NCBI GenBank assembly: GCA_963971405.1
Contig: OZ020485.1
Location: 42,157,469 to 42,221,468, forward strand
Origin: Psococerastis gibbosa
Taxonomy: Eukaryota; Arthropoda; Insecta; Psocodea; Psocidae
DNA length: 64,000 bases
Direction of reading: 5' to 3'
The first letter of the stretch is position 1; every line of letters starts with the position of its first letter. Shown here piece by piece: positions 33,600-46,428 of this stretch. The notes below the pieces were generated by a model. The model did no database searches, was not told the origin of the DNA, and saw only the letters and a list, made by a program, of their open reading frames with translations. The position numbers and the translations under genes were made by a program.

Positions 33600-34438
33600 G
33601 AGTTTACTCGAACAATTTATCAATTAGTAGATAGAGAAAATGAGTAATTTAATGGTAAATAACTTTCCTATGGTTAAATTTCAGATATCATGGGAGGGGG
33701 GGGGGGGGTTTGTCCACCTGACGTCACTGAAGGTGAGGGGAATTATTCTAGATAGGCCAGACTAACACATCACCACACAGTAATAATGGCAATGCATTTG
33801 AGAGTGAATTTTCCATCATGTTTTCAACAAAAAAATTTTTGCACAAAACCAAATAGTTTTTTGGGAAAGCAACCTGTCCTGTTTCGTTACTCAATTTAAC
33901 ACCTAAAACAAGCCTGAAGGTAGAAATCATCGATAGAAAGGTTTTGCAAAAAAAAATATTTTTAGTCATTTTTTATTAAAATTAGGTAATTTTTATTTTT
34001 TTACCCCCAGAAGTAAACTATCAAGGGGAAAGCGACCCCCCGTATTTTATTAACATTAACAACGACTACAATATATGTGAATTTAAAAGAAATCGTTGGA
34101 GCCGTTTTTGAGAAATATTTTTTTAGACATTTTTTGGAGTTTTTTTTTTTAAGAATAACCCCCCCCCCCCCAAATTGAGTTAGCCCAAAATAGAAAAAAA
34201 GTTTCCGAGCTATGATTTTTGTGAACCTATATGATTAATTTCATTAAAATCGACTGAGCAGTTTGCCCGGAAATCAATGAACAGACAGAGCGACATACAG
34301 ACAGACAGACAGACATTTCGTAAAAAACACTTTTTTGGGTTCCTGGGACCTCAAAACGTGTAACTCCGTTGAAATCTCGGATTCGATAATTTCGAACATC
34401 ACAAAGCTTTCCTTATACTACGTATAAATTGGAAAGCA
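33600..34438. mobile_element. Repeat P, longest copy, with G-run insertion
   Basis: Follows the order of 19826-20479 (TTAAATTTCAG, ATCGATAGAAAGGTT, TACCCCCAGAAGTAAACTAT, the CAGA-rich stretch, CACTTTTTTGGGTTCCTGGG, terminal GGAAAGC). A 12-base G run and TGTCCACCTGACGTCACTGA near 33696-33730 also occur in hAT-like elements, suggesting an insertion or composite. No protein. Confidence 0.65.
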
Positions 34439-35188
34439 AAAACTTATATGATTTGTTGGATAACTTGTAGAAGCTCTGAAACTGAAACAACGTTTAAAAA
34501 ATTAGCTACAATACATTACCTTTAGGACATAGTTTTTAAGGCCCGTACTTGAATGACTTCTCGTTCTGATTAATCATTTTTTAGAGGGTGATGAAATTAG
34601 GAGTACAGAAGAGATTCAGCTGGTGACGGCAGTTTTATGTTTTAAAAAAAAGGGAGGCTAGTGAAAAGGGTCAGTTTATTGCTATTGATTCTGAAGCATA
34701 ACATCACCGGTTCGCACCACTGAAAATTCGTTTGATTTATACCTACTGTACAGTACTGTAAACCGTATTTTGTAGGCCATGAGTCTACGGATAACATTGT
34801 CGCATCATGAGATAATTTGTGGTCTCTTAATAAAAAACGAAGACACTGAGCAAAGATTATGACTGACTTCCGACCCTATGCGGTCAATTATTTTCTGTAT
34901 ACCCCCCAGCACGTGAGCAGAACACGAATACGCGTCTTTTACAGGCCCGGTACACACGGAAGATTATCGAAGTCGCTATTTGCCGACGTCCTTTCCATTG
35001 TAATTTGTAGCCATAGGACTAGTACAGAAGATTTGTCAATTTCTTGACGACTTCAGCTTCACGCGGCCAACAATCAGATTTGCCGCTTTGGCTTTGCCAT
35101 TTTAGCAGTGCCAACAGCCAACGCGGCATAGTGTGGATACCTCTTTAGACTTATTCTTTGTCGAATTTTCGGCGATCTAAACGTTTTG
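34439..35188. other. No recognised gene
   Basis: Unassigned sequence. Confidence 0.4.
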
Positions 35189-35472
35189 TTAACCGGCCGC
35201 CATACCAAGTTGAATCCAGCGGACCAGAGCAGGTTCAAAGCTGCAGATAACTTGGTCGTGTGCACAGTGCCGGTAGGGAAACATGGTAGGACTTGTCCTG
35301 GTCACCTCCGAACTAATCGTGTGACTTCACTGTGTTTCCCAAGTGGTTCGGAATCCACTATAATCAGGAGGTCCACTGTCCTATGGGCTGGCATAGGACA
35401 GTCAAGTCGGTGTCGCTCTATGGGCCCAAATGAGGCCTAAGTCGTTATTAACCCGACGAACACTACTACTAC
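35189..35472 (+). repeat. Full-length 5S-like SINE, subfamily 2
   Basis: The head CCGGCCGCCATACCAAGTTG then AATCCAGCGG resembles the 5S rRNA start. It has the same central block as subfamily 1 (GTGGTTCGGAATCCACTATA) but a different 3' half ending in GTTATTAACCCGACGAACAC and an (ACT)n tail. It is flanked by TAAACGTTTTG / TAAATGTTTTG at 35178 and 35473. Confidence 0.75.
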
Positions 35473-36013
35473 TAAATGTTTTGGAATGACGCCAATTTTC
35501 CATTCTTCTTGGTATTTTGCAGGGGAACCTTCTCACCGCCCCCGCGGCATTCTAATTCCACGATGGCTTCCATGTGTTGATAATGATAAGGACGCTCTAT
35601 TCTCATTTTAAAAAAAAACGGGAAATAAGAATACCAAGGAAAATATAGACCCAATCATGGCAAATGTTTTGAGTGGAGTTCGTTTCCTATTAAAAAAGAG
35701 AAAGAAATATATAAGTTAAATATACTTAACAGAGGTTTCCTAATATTTTTAAAAAACCAGGCCTGGGTATTTTTGACGAAGTTAATTAATTCCTCGCCCC
35801 ACAGGCCCAAATATAGTACAAAATGGTAATGGTAAATGTTAAATCAGCCGGATAAATAGTCTGCTTTTTTTAGCAAGCTTGTATTTTTTTTACAAATTTT
35901 TCTTAAGGCCGTTTTTAAATCTTTACGGCAATGGAACGGGAGGAATTAATTAATATATTCAAAAATATCCGGGACTCGTTTTTGTTCAACATATTCCGAA
36001 ATCTCTGCATTAA

Positions 36014-36407
36014 GAGGGCATGCTACCTAAAAAATGAGCACCACAAAATTTGTTGTTTTTATGGACTTTTTATTTTTTTATATAATTAACAAAACAAGTC
36101 ATTAAAAAATTGGCCCATGGAAGTTGTAGAAGACTACTTCGTGCATCATCTAATCGGGTATTTTCTTTTCGGTTTTGTAGTTCTTCCAAAAATCCCAGAA
36201 TACGCATAATTTTAGTCCGTTCTGGTATTTATGAAAGAACTAAGGTACCAAAAATTTAATATTTCCTATTACATGATGCATGAAGCAGTCTTCTACAACT
36301 TCCATGAGCCAAATTCTTAATGACTTGCTTAGTTAATTAAATAAAAAACAAAAAGTTAATAAAAACAACAAATGTTGGGGTGCTCATTTTCTACGTAGCG
36401 TGTCCTC
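36014..36407. mobile_element. TTAA-flanked palindromic MITE
   Basis: Arms start GAGGGCATGCTACCTA / GAGGACACGCTACGTA and extend across most of the element (AATGAGCACC, GTTGTAGAAGACTACTTCGT). TTAA is present on both sides (36010, 36408), the duplication used by piggyBac- and Kolobok-type elements. No coding region. Same family as 48084, 55904 and 59615. Confidence 0.8.
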
Positions 36408-36411
36408 TTAA

Positions 36412-37171
36412 ATCAAAAGTAGTCTCTACGCCGCAAAACTCTGGAGCTTTAGGTGGTATGGGTGGGTTGCAAGGGTGCGCCACAAGACCCAAAATTCGCC
36501 CTATGAAATAAAGTCAATTTTTTTTCTAAATTGTACCCTGTGCCTCGTCAATTAGGTAAGTTTTCATAGATGTTAGATGAGTGGTAATCCGAGCCCAACA
36601 CATGGATAGAGGTGGGCAGATGGCTCGATAATCAACTGTCAGATTCATGCTGTGGATGGCTTCAGGCACCAGGTGCAAGCAGCTGTGGGGGCATACCTAC
36701 GACCATCTGGATGTCAGAGGTCGTTTGTCAGTAGATGCATCGGTTCCAGCCTTGAACTTGAAATGCACTGTGTTCCTGTCCGTTGCATTCGTGATAAATC
36801 CGCACAACTTTACTTCACATTCATTACGATTAGAATAGTGATGGACACATGCCGAACCAAGTCAAGTTTTTTTTTTTTTTTAAGTTTTGCTTGGCTTGGA
36901 AAAAAATGAGCTTGGTTTGGCCTGGTAAAATCTTGAGTTGACACGATTTTTGGGTTTTCCATGCCAATGGCGCATTGGACCATTTTTAGTGTTTTAGTTT
37001 TTTTTTTTTTTTAATTACAGAAATAAACAATGCTAAGGTTTACAGTACAGTGCTTTATAGCCTACAGTACATTAAGTAAATATAATATATCGATAGATGG
37101 CAAATTCATTTTTTTCGTCGAACTCACAGCTACCAAAAGGCTCCCCCAAAATTTGATAAATCTATTGTAAA
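36412..37171. other. No recognised gene
   Basis: 36630-36800 is somewhat GC-rich with open frames on the + strand but no domain or splice support. Confidence 0.35.
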
Positions 37172-37262
37172 TTAATTTATTACGCTCTAATTTAATCGAT
37201 CCTACTTATGTATTTCATATTTTGACCCACAACTACCCCCTCCCCCCAAATGGGCTGGATCC
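37172..37262. mobile_element. hAT-like element right end
   Basis: TTTATTACGCTCTAATTTAA through GGGCTGGATCCGTCCCTG matches 53790-53882. The end CAGGGACGGATCC (reverse complement) is hAT-like. Left end not found. Confidence 0.5.
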
Positions 37263-39567
37263 GTCCCTGCACTGTACCTGTATAATACTAATAACGAAGA
37301 GATCGGCTATCCAATCCAAAGCCACTTCTGAATTTTCAAAGGGAGTAGGTACCGTACTAAATTTCAAAGCCTATGTAATTTGACATTAGAGTCTGCCTTC
37401 AAACTGAATTAATAAAACGTTCAACTCTGAAAAGCAGTGGAAAAACTTGAAAAGAATCCCACGCGCTTGAAATTGACGTTTTATTTATCCAATAAAGAAC
37501 CACAATCAAAATTAAATTCTTTGCGTCGTCGGAAGTTTTTGCGTAAACACTTCAAACGTCCCACCCACGAGCGCTGAATAGTGGCGCGTGAATTCAAAAC
37601 GAAGATGGGATTGAGAATCGTACCCGCGAATTAAACAAAATTTAAGAGTTCCCATTATTAAGAAAATCGTTGGAAAATAAAACCGCGAAAGAGGAAATAA
37701 GATGAAAATGTAAAAACAAAGCACTTTTATTATTTTTTGATTGAGGCAATATTGTGAAAGGGGAATATTTTTGACAGCAACAATATAAATGGGAGAGTTT
37801 GAGTGAATTAATGAAGAGCAATTTCCAATCGATCGATTGATCGATATGAATTCGAGATACCGCCACTTTGAAAAAGCATTATTCAAAATCTGTTTAACTT
37901 CATTAAACAGTTGGAGTAACTTTTACTCGTCCTGCCTCCGTCGCTTCGACTTTGCTTAGTTTTTTTTTCCTTATCGTTTTTCATCTGCCTCCTGAAGTTG
38001 TCTTTACTTTTTCACAATCTTATGATTTTTCTCTTCATTTATTATCGTTTCTTTTAGCATTTTAGTTACTTACTTAAAGTGTCCGGGCCTAAACAAAACA
38101 TAGCGGCTTGGATGGCCTTGTCAGTTGTCATTGGCATCTGAGAGATCTATCTGGGACACAGGTTCTGCTAGTCTGGGATAAACCAGAATCAGTTTAAACG
38201 CATTTGAAACCCTACATAAGATATCTAGGGTGCTCGTTATTCTTCCCTAATTTTTCTAATACTTGGACACAATAAAATTCCTCTGAAACCAATTTTATAT
38301 CAGCCACACTGTACTGCTTACAACAACATCCAATTTCACTGAATTAGCTGCTTGATTAGCAATAGTCATTTTCGACTGTGTTGTTGCCTTCATAGAATGT
38401 ATATTGTTAATATTAAAATTTAATGTATTACAATCATTCTGTTTTAAATATAAAAAAAATGCTTTTTCAATATTTTTTGTGAATAATATTGTAGTCTCTG
38501 TACTTTAATGGTGGATTGGTGAATAAATGTTATCTACGCTACGCTATGAAAGAATTCGAAATTACATAACTTGCTTTTGATTTTAATTTTTTAATTTTGT
38601 ACATCACAGCACTGTTGTTATGTTATGGTACATAAGTAAATAATTAACTGTAGGGGCAGGATATGTTTTCAATTGGCAATTGACGATAAATCTATTGACG
38701 TGCACCAGCCATTAGCGGTTATATAAAATCTGTTTTTAAAAAAGTATCTCCGTAAGTTCCCACATGGCACATGTTTTCATCGCAAGAAGTTAATGGTGTC
38801 TGCGAAGGTTCTCTAAAAAAACGACTTATTTTGCTGGAATATCACCTCATTTCTCCAATGCCTAACCCTTTCATTCTCAACCACCCCCCATCCGCCCCCC
38901 CCCTGCCCTTCGCCTCTGCAGTGGTCAGCCAACTTTTTCCTCCCACTATTTCCCAACAATATTTCAACTGGGCACCTTTTTTAAAAAAAAAAAAAATGGT
39001 TTTATTTGAAAATTCTGTGATGGATTTTGATAATATTTCACTGTTCAGTCCTTCTCCATGCTATTTTGAAGTTGATTTTTTTTATATTTGAGTCTAAAAT
39101 GTGCTCTCATGTTCTCTCACTGATGACATTTATCACTGCGGGATAAAAAAAATGAATACAATTTTTAAGGTACCGAAACATTTTGTCCCAATGGTATTTT
39201 ATGTATGTACCGTATGTTTGTCATTGCAAAACTTTTGCGATTCCTCATTTTACCACGCCATGGTGTTGCGCACATTTATTCGCATTAACAGAACCTTAAG
39301 CAGTAAAATATTTTTATGAACGAAATAAGGATGAAAAAAGGGTTTAAAGGGTTAATAATACGGGTTTAAAAATTTAATCCATCACAGAGAAGAGGCAGCA
39401 TTTCCAATTAACTAGACAGTTTCGTTTTTTTTTAAACAACATCCAGTAAATCTCTTCCTACCGTAGCTTTTCCGCAGTTTTAATTGGGATGCTAGGATAT
39501 TCTTATCGTCCATAAATTATTATTTAACAAAGGAAATTGACGATATAAAACAAACTGGACTTCCTAA
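37263..39567. other. Long stretch without recognised features
   Basis: About 2.3 kb of AT-rich DNA. The 124-codon minus frame at 37512 and the 106-codon plus frame at 38771 have no recognisable content. Confidence 0.4.
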
Positions 39568-40098
39568 CCGGGGCGCCTAGGCCCCCCCCCCTCCTCCGAG
39601 AAAAATTAGCGTACACTACCGGTATATAAAATGGGACATTCTAAACAAAAACCTTAGTATTGTAACATGAATATGTTTTCCACGTTTAAATTATAAATTG
39701 TACTGCTGTAAAAATCGTAAAACCCCTTTTTTTTAACTTATATTTTCAAATTTTTCCCCCGGGGGAGATCCCCAGGCCCCCCCTGCAATATGAATAAGCA
39801 TTTAGGCAATCCTTTGTAAGCTTTAAAAAATCTATACTTTCCTGCTGTTAAAATACGTAAAACCCCACTATTTTGCACTTATACTTTCGAATTTTTCCTC
39901 CGGGGGAGACCCCATTAGTACCTATCATATCAGGCGCATGGGTTTTTCAACTATTGCACTGTAAATTAATGTGCCTTGTTTCGCTAACAAACACACCAAT
40001 TGCATAATCACTAAGAAATAATTTGGTTTGGTAGGCTACACCCACTTTTCCCGGAATGGCCCCCTCCGAAAATCTGTCCTGGACCCGCCCTTGGTAAC
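39568..40098. mobile_element. hAT-like repeat S, longer copy
   Basis: Begins near GGGGCGCCTAGGCCCCC, contains two TGCTGT.AAAAT.CGTAAAACCCC segments each followed by CCGGGGGAGA, and ends CCCCCTCCGAAAATCTGTCC then TGGACCCGCCCTTG. Collinear with 17920-18322. Confidence 0.6.
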
Positions 40099-40224
40099 AA
40101 GACCTTATCTTTCACATTGTAAGTTGCTATCATTGAGTGTGAAATTCTTATCCAGAATATGACAAATGTAGAAAAAATTAAATTACTGTGACTCACGTGA
40201 CTTCGTGGTATTTAATTTAATATG

Positions 40225-40398
40225 ATACGTGCATCTTCTCCTCACGTTGAGCAGGTCTCAAATCGCTGATAAGGTGTAAATATGCTAGTGGGCAGAAAGC
40301 CGAAAGCGCTCAGGATTTTGTACCAGTGGGTTTCTTAGACAAAGTTAATTTTTTTTAAACAATTATTTGGGTTTTACTAATTCTATTGCTAAAACACT
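40225..40398. mobile_element. Truncated copy of the palindrome at 29719
   Basis: Shares TCAAATCGCTGATAAGGTGT, GAAAGCGCTCAGG and the right end TTGCTAAAACACTAA. The left arm is missing. Confidence 0.65.
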
Positions 40399-41030
40399 AA
40401 TTTTTTGTTTTCGTTTGTTTATGACAAATATGTCTTTTCTGTAGGAATAGAATAAGTCTCACCTTCGCATTGTAGTAAATACTACTTTTTTTTGTTGTTG
40501 TGTAGTTTCCAATAGAACTTAGATATGTGAATAAATTAGGGAAAATATTTTAAAATTGGTCACATCCAGAAGAAACTAAATGTTTTCCCCCGTGCGTCAA
40601 TGTGTAATATAGAAAAATGTTATTTGGCTCCACGATTTGTAATCATAGATCATTTATCTCACGGAATGGGTATATAATTGAAAATTCCTGTAATCCTACC
40701 CGTTTGTTGCCTCGTAAACAAATCCAGGTGTGGAAACCGCCTGTTTTCTACAACGATTTATAAGCAAATCCAGCGATGTATCGTTATGGCTTTATAATTG
40801 GGTGATAAAACCAGATCTTCGTTTCAGGTTTAAATTTTGTTATTGTTACTATACCTTTTGCTTTATTTCAGCACAGGCTACGATTAAAATTAATACTGAT
40901 TCCTCCATATTTATTTATTTATTTGGAAAATATTACAACAGGACAATGTTCCTTAGACGTAATACATAAATACAATATCTATGTCAATGTTTAAAATGAA
41001 AATAAAATATTATTCTCATGCAAACAATTC

Positions 41031-41150
41031 AATGAATGTATCCAAATAACCTCTTCAGTCGCCTATGTGTTGAGTTACGACAGGTCACCAATCGCATGAT
41101 GTGTAGAGACTCGCACAAGTACGAACAAGCTACCACTATGCATTGAAGCT
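41031..41150 (-). repeat. SINE-like repeat, family C
   Basis: Shares AATTCAATGAATGTATCC, CCTCTTCAGTCGCCTATG and GTGTAGAGACTCGCACAAGT with 51822. Confidence 0.6.
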
Positions 41151-41501
41151 AAACACTTAAAATTAGGTACATAAAAATTACATTATAAATAAGTTATATA
41201 CGGTATACGGGATACATATTGTACAATACGCATCTAAAAAATACTTTTGCTTTGGCATTCATTATCATATATTACGCTAAGTCTAATTGTATTATATTTG
41301 AAGTTTTTTTTGGCCACATTCATAGGCCCATTGAACTTTGATATCAACCTTTACCGGTTGCAAGCCATACTAGACAAGCTGAGTGAAGCCCACCATTGAC
41401 ACAATGCAACAGGCGTTACTTAGCCGCAAGGCCTATATAACTACTATAAGTATGGAGATAATAATTAATAAAAACCTAATTAGGTAGGTAGACTGCGTCC
41501 T

Positions 41502-41789
41502 CCTAACCGGCCGCCATACCAAGTTGAATCCAGCGGACCAGAACAGGTTCAAAGCTACAGATAACTTGGTCGTGTGCACAGTGCCTGTAGGGAAACATGG
41601 TAGGACTTGTCCTGGTCACCTCCGAACTAATCGTGTGACTTCACTGTGTTTCCCAAGTGGTTCGGAATCCACTATAATCAGGAGGTCCACTGTCCTATGG
41701 GCTGGCATAGGACAGTCAAGTCGGGGTCGCTCTATGGGCCCAAATGAGGCCTAAGTCGTTATTAACCCGAAGAACACTACTACTACTAC
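41502..41789 (+). repeat. Full-length 5S-like SINE, subfamily 2, nearly identical to 35189
   Basis: Differs from the copy at 35189 by only a few bases and ends in a longer (ACT)n tail. It is flanked by a perfect 13-bp duplication TAGACTGCGTCCT at 41489 and 41790, so it is a recent insertion. Confidence 0.85.
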
Positions 41790-42264
41790 TAGACTGCGTC
41801 CTACGTACGAGAATTGAAAAGTTAAAATCATTATTGTGAAAAAAAGGGCAGACCTTATTTTCCAATTTAGCAAATCAACCCCCATAAAAATTACTCTCTT
41901 TCGAACCTATAACATAACTCAGAGGAAGTATATTTTCGCTGGGTCACAGGGACATGTTCCATGTAATTTACCAGTTGGGTTCTTCTTTCTGCGGTCAGCC
42001 AAAATTAACGACCCCCTAATGGCAGCAATTCACTCAGAAGGGGAGTTATGAGCCCCGAGAGGTTTCGCTCACCGCTAACAAAAACTGAGCGCGGGGACGA
42101 CCACGTATATGTCCACATCAATATTCCTCGTGTTATTGGCTCCTACTACGTACATTCAGCGTCCTGTGGAACCCTCTCTTCATAGATATTACATTATTGT
42201 TATTGGGTCAATTTCCCATATCATACTGCAATGGCGGCGAAAACGTGTTTGATACATATACAGT

Positions 42265-42527
42265 CAGTGGCGGACTGGGCCGGCAGGAAGACGGGCATTT
42301 ACCCTGTGGGGGGTGGGCCGGCCGGATCAAAAATAGTTGTTTGGGGCCGGACGTCCAAAGGAAAAAAATCTTAACATATTTCAAAATAAAATAAAATAAA
42401 ATTTGTGTTAATAACAAGCATTAAAACAGCATTTTGATTTTCAATTGTAAGCGCGCGTCCGCCTTTCTGACCTCAGGAAGGGTATCCGAAAATGCCAGGG
42501 CCGATTTCCAGTCCCAGTCCGCTCCTG
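42265..42527. mobile_element. hAT-like element (CAGTGGCGGACTGGG type)
   Basis: Ends CAGTGGCGGACTGGGCCGG and CCCAGTCCGCTCCTG. The 8-base flanks TATACAGT / TACACAAT are imperfect (6 of 8). The interior is non-coding. Confidence 0.7.
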
Positions 42528-42689
42528 TACACAATAGTCATATATTATGTATTGTATATGCGAGTATGTAGTTGACAAGAACCAAAGTGATATTTCTTCT
42601 TGTCTCATAAATATCGTAGGTTAGTAGTTGTTAAAGCTTAAAGTTATGCAAGAGCAAAGTCTTAAGTTATGCCAGTTAAACTTATATGC

Positions 42690-42964
42690 AATACTCAACG
42701 GAGAAGACATGGTCCGGTTTATAAAAGCTCAACGCATAAGATGGCACGTTGTATTAAGAATGTCAGACGACCGCATGTCGAGGAAGATGTACAAACAAGC
42801 ATGAAAGGAAGACGGCTGGCGGGGAACGTCCTCGAAAACTCTGGAAGAATGAGTTTGAAACTGACCTTCGCATGTTGGGAGTCCGTAGATGCTGGAGCGT
42901 TGTACAAAATCGAGATGACTGCTGGAGGAGTGTTGCCGAGCAGGCCAAAGCTCATCAGGGCTGA
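42690..42964 (+). pseudogene. LINE C-terminal fragment
   Basis: Frames of the + strand contain RMSDDRMSRKMYKQAWK, LAGRPRKLW-like and MLGVRRWSV pieces, then RDDCWRSVAEQAKAHQG and a stop. The same terminal peptide (RDDWRSVVEQAEAHQGL) occurs on the minus strand at 57674. Frameshifts separate the pieces. Confidence 0.65.
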
Positions 42965-43411
42965 GCCAGAGGAAAGAGGGAAGAAGAAAGAAGAAACTTT
43001 AGCCAGGTCTTTTCTTTGCAACGTTTACTCTATACTGTTCATTTTGGAAACAAAATTTTTCTTTAATAAAAAAACAACCCATTTCTTGCGCACCTAAGCC
43101 AATACTACGCAGGGTACACATACATATTTATTTGCAATAAAACAAACGCATGCGTTAGTATATTATTTCAAATGTGGTTACGTTATGTTGTACACAATAA
43201 TGGCTCTATAATTTACTGTCTAGATAACCTTGCATCATTGCCAACAAAAAACTTGTATAAAACCTGATCGGAAATAGAAGATGTGCATACGAGTTGTGAG
43301 GAAATGGTTGGAATGGTCTAAGAATACATGTTAGGTAGGTATTGTACTGAGGGACTCGTAAACAGCCAAACAGGTTATCTTAACAAGATAATTAATCTGT
43401 AATGTACTTAC

Positions 43412-43492
43412 CAGAGGCAAGTTTTCATCATTATGACCTCTACATGGGATGTGCCAGAGCTATGCTGCTCTAGGCATACTGTAGTTATACCA
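43412..43492 (-). CDS. Possible internal coding exon, minus strand
   Basis: Acceptor TATTTTCTGCAG at 43493 and donor CTCTG|GTAAGT at 43411 bound 81 bases. One frame is open (GITTVCLEQHSSGTSHVEVI then MMKTCL); the other two contain stops. No family was recognised. An 81-base open frame can easily arise by chance, so the case rests on the splice sites. Confidence 0.25.
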
Positions 43493-43499
43493 CTGCAGA

Positions 43500-44801
43500 A
43501 AATACGAAACTGTTTATTTGACGAACTTACTGCAAAATTTCCCATACTGTATTAAATGTATAATCTAAGAAGAATTATACTTATTTATTTATTACTTAGG
43601 TAGGTATATACTGTATATATGCCAGTTTACAATGAACTGTATTTCTGTTTGATCACCTAGCTGTATTTTCTGTAAGAGATTGTATATTCGGTTCTTTTGC
43701 TGATGAGAAAATTAATAAAATTAATGAAATACAAAAATCACATATTTTCCGGCCTCAAAAAAGTGTACGCAATAATAATATTCCTAAAGTTGCCTCACCT
43801 CTCGATGCAAATTTGAAAATTCCACATACATTGTAGTATAAATTTGCATGGAGAGGTAATATAATTGTTTTGTTCACTTTATGATGAAAGGGCCCATCTC
43901 ATGTCCATAGCTTCGGACCACTGCGCTGGTGCTGGAAAAATAACTTATTGAATAATTGATACTAGACAGGTCAGATTTTTATTACTCAACAAAAGGTCAG
44001 TTGTACCGTTTTAATATTCATTAGAGGCATGTGCCTTATAGTAATCAAACAATTAGGGCGAGGCCTATTGTCAGCGGCTCTGCACTAATTTTTCGTTGAC
44101 TTTGAGGCCCACCTCTAATGTCTATTAACACAGCAGGCAATATAAGTCCAACTAACCCTATGTGAAATAGTGTAACACCATTGCCATTAACCATTTTCAA
44201 GAGACTGCAGATTTTGATTGTTATTGATGTAGCGACTGCTGAGTCCACACAGAGTAAGGTATCGGACCGTCCAGTTTAAGGGTGAACCTCTGTGGACGTC
44301 TGTAGCCTGAATGGGCTGTATACTCGAGCTGGTCAGAAAGTGGGATGCCAGTGTAATGTACAGATCAGTCAGTCTGATCTGGTCAGTCATATGATATATC
44401 ATCTGTATATATATACATCAGGTCAATAGATTCGGAATATATACTTTTCTACTGCTGACAAAGCGCTTCTCTTCTTGTAGGTGGACAGCAGTTAAGCAGG
44501 TAATTAATTAGTGTGCTCTAGACAGGTTTGTAAGCGGGGGATTTGGAGTTGCTGCCCTGATGGGTAGACTGGGAGTTGCTTAATGGGTAGCCGGTCACTG
44601 CGCTCCCCCATGCCCATCACTCCCCTAGAATAATAAGAAGTCGGTGGCTGCATTCCCTCGAGTCTTTCCATCATCTTACAAGGTAATAGTCGATGAAAGC
44701 TCGCAAAACTTTTTAGGGGTAGTGCCTTTAAACTTATGAAATTGCGTTGAAAGTATGACCGCCACAAGAGCAAGAAGAGCAAGAACTCTGTTCTATTTCT
44801 G
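43500..44801. other. No recognised gene
   Basis: A minus frame at 44045-44190 with a hydrophobic start (MVNGNGVTLFHIGLVGLILP) has a good ATG context but no clear donor, so it is not called. Confidence 0.35.
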
Positions 44802-45153
44802 TTTTCTAACGCCTGCTTTAAGCAACCCTGTCAGCCTGGCGGGGGGAGTGAGTCTGTTTGTTAACTTGAGGCACCCTAAGGGGAGACTTCTTCACCTCGG
44901 GGAGAAGGGGAGTTGAGGGACTGGGTGGACCTCCTCATTATAGTGGATTCCGAACCACTTGGGGAACATATTAAAATTCACACAATTAATTCGGAGGTGA
45001 CCAGGATTCGCCACGCATGTAGCCTTATTGGTATAGTCTCAGCGCGTTATCATGTCCCACGATGTTCCCCTGCCAACGCTGTGCACACTACCAAGTTGCC
45101 GCAGTTTGAAACATGCTCTGCTCTCATGGATTCAACATGGTCAGGCTGTTGGC
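44802..45153 (-). repeat. 5S-like SINE, subfamily 1, minus strand
   Basis: Read from 45153: GCCAACAGCCTGACCATGTT, then GAATCCATGAGAGCAGAGCA. It is collinear with 14317-14668 to GCAGGCGTTAG. Target duplication unclear. Confidence 0.75.
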
Positions 45154-45231
45154 AAACAGCACAACTAATAACTATGTCTATGTGTCAATGTAATTTACAT
45201 CCAATAGTTACTTTAGGTCAGTGGTCGGCTT

Positions 45232-45430
45232 CCTTTTTGCTTTCCATTTTATACGTAGTATTATTGCTTTCAAATGATGTACGTATATGTATAGGTAGTT
45301 TAAGAAAAGCTTAAAAAATTATCAAAATGTTTGATTTCGAGATTTCTACGGATTTACCCGTTTTGAGGTCACAGGAACTCAAAAAAGTGTTTTTTTTTTT
45401 ATGCCTGTCTCTCTGTCTGTTCAGAGATTT
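45232..45430 (-). repeat. Repeat P end, minus strand
   Basis: TTGCTTTCCATTTTATACGT, then GAGATTTCTACGGATTTACC and a CAGA/TCTG-rich tract: the right end of repeat P inverted, diverged. Confidence 0.65.
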
Positions 45431-45439
45431 CCTTCCTTA

Positions 45440-46428
45440 TCTGAGCTTAGGCTACTTAGCTGGAACTCAAAATTTACTAAAATGAGCAAGCATATCATGG
45501 CTTTAGGTTTGTAATCGCTTGCTGTAACAGCATTGAACTCGACTTCAAATATCATGCTCTGATGCTTGCTATATTGGCGAAGATATGCCTATAATATTAC
45601 GTGAGGAGCTGACAGTTATTTCATTTCAATGCCTCTTATATTATGAAATACGATCGCTGACGGAATACAACACGCAACACGAGTAAATTTTACATATTGA
45701 CAGGAAAGGACAGTACGGGGTAATAAAAGGTATTTAATTAAACCAGTGTGGATTATAAATTTTCAACTTTGTGTGGATTTTAGGGAATCCCCAAAAAATA
45801 ATAACGATATAGGCCTAGATAAAGAATAAATAAAAATAAAAAATAAATAAAGAAAAGAAAAGAAAAATAATAAAGAATAAAGATTGATATCGATTTACCA
45901 TCCACAATATAATATGTTCAACCATCACAAACAGAAATCTGGGCAATACGATACTTTATATAATACAATAGTTGGATTGCATTGGGGATAGAACACCAGT
46001 AGACTACGCATCGCTTATGACGTATAAATAGGTGCCCAAGGGTGGACTTGTGTACTGTACAGCTGTTTACATCGTATATTGTTTATCGTATATAATATTA
46101 ATTTAATTACTTTAGCATTGATATTTTGATTTTGATATTGGATGCTTTTATAGGCTTAGATAGGTAACCAACGTTAAACCGCACACGGGCTAGTGCCTTG
46201 CGGTATGTCAACTATGTCATAAATTTGTAATTGTTTTGTTGTTGGTATCAATATAATAATCATAATTGTACTGTATATTTCATATGTTTGCCTAAGGGCG
46301 CTTGCAACTATTCTGATTAGGCTTTATCAAATTGTCTGCATGAAGTATGGTACATAAAGTCCGTCAAATATTATAAAATATACCCACAAAATAACTAATC
46401 AAGTTTTAAGTTTCAAACATGTACTTAC
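45440..46428. other. No recognised gene; putative intron side of 46429
   Basis: Downstream (minus strand) of the donor at 46428. No continuing exon could be identified. Confidence 0.35.

Noticed and set aside
37512-37886. 124-codon minus frame
   Set aside because: T-rich hydrophobic composition consistent with chance in AT-rich DNA; no homology signal.
44045-44248. Possible signal-anchor exon on the minus strand
   Set aside because: Good ATG context and hydrophobic stretch, but no adequate donor and no recognisable family.
44913-45314. 133-codon plus frame
   Set aside because: Lies within a minus-strand 5S-like SINE and repeat P.
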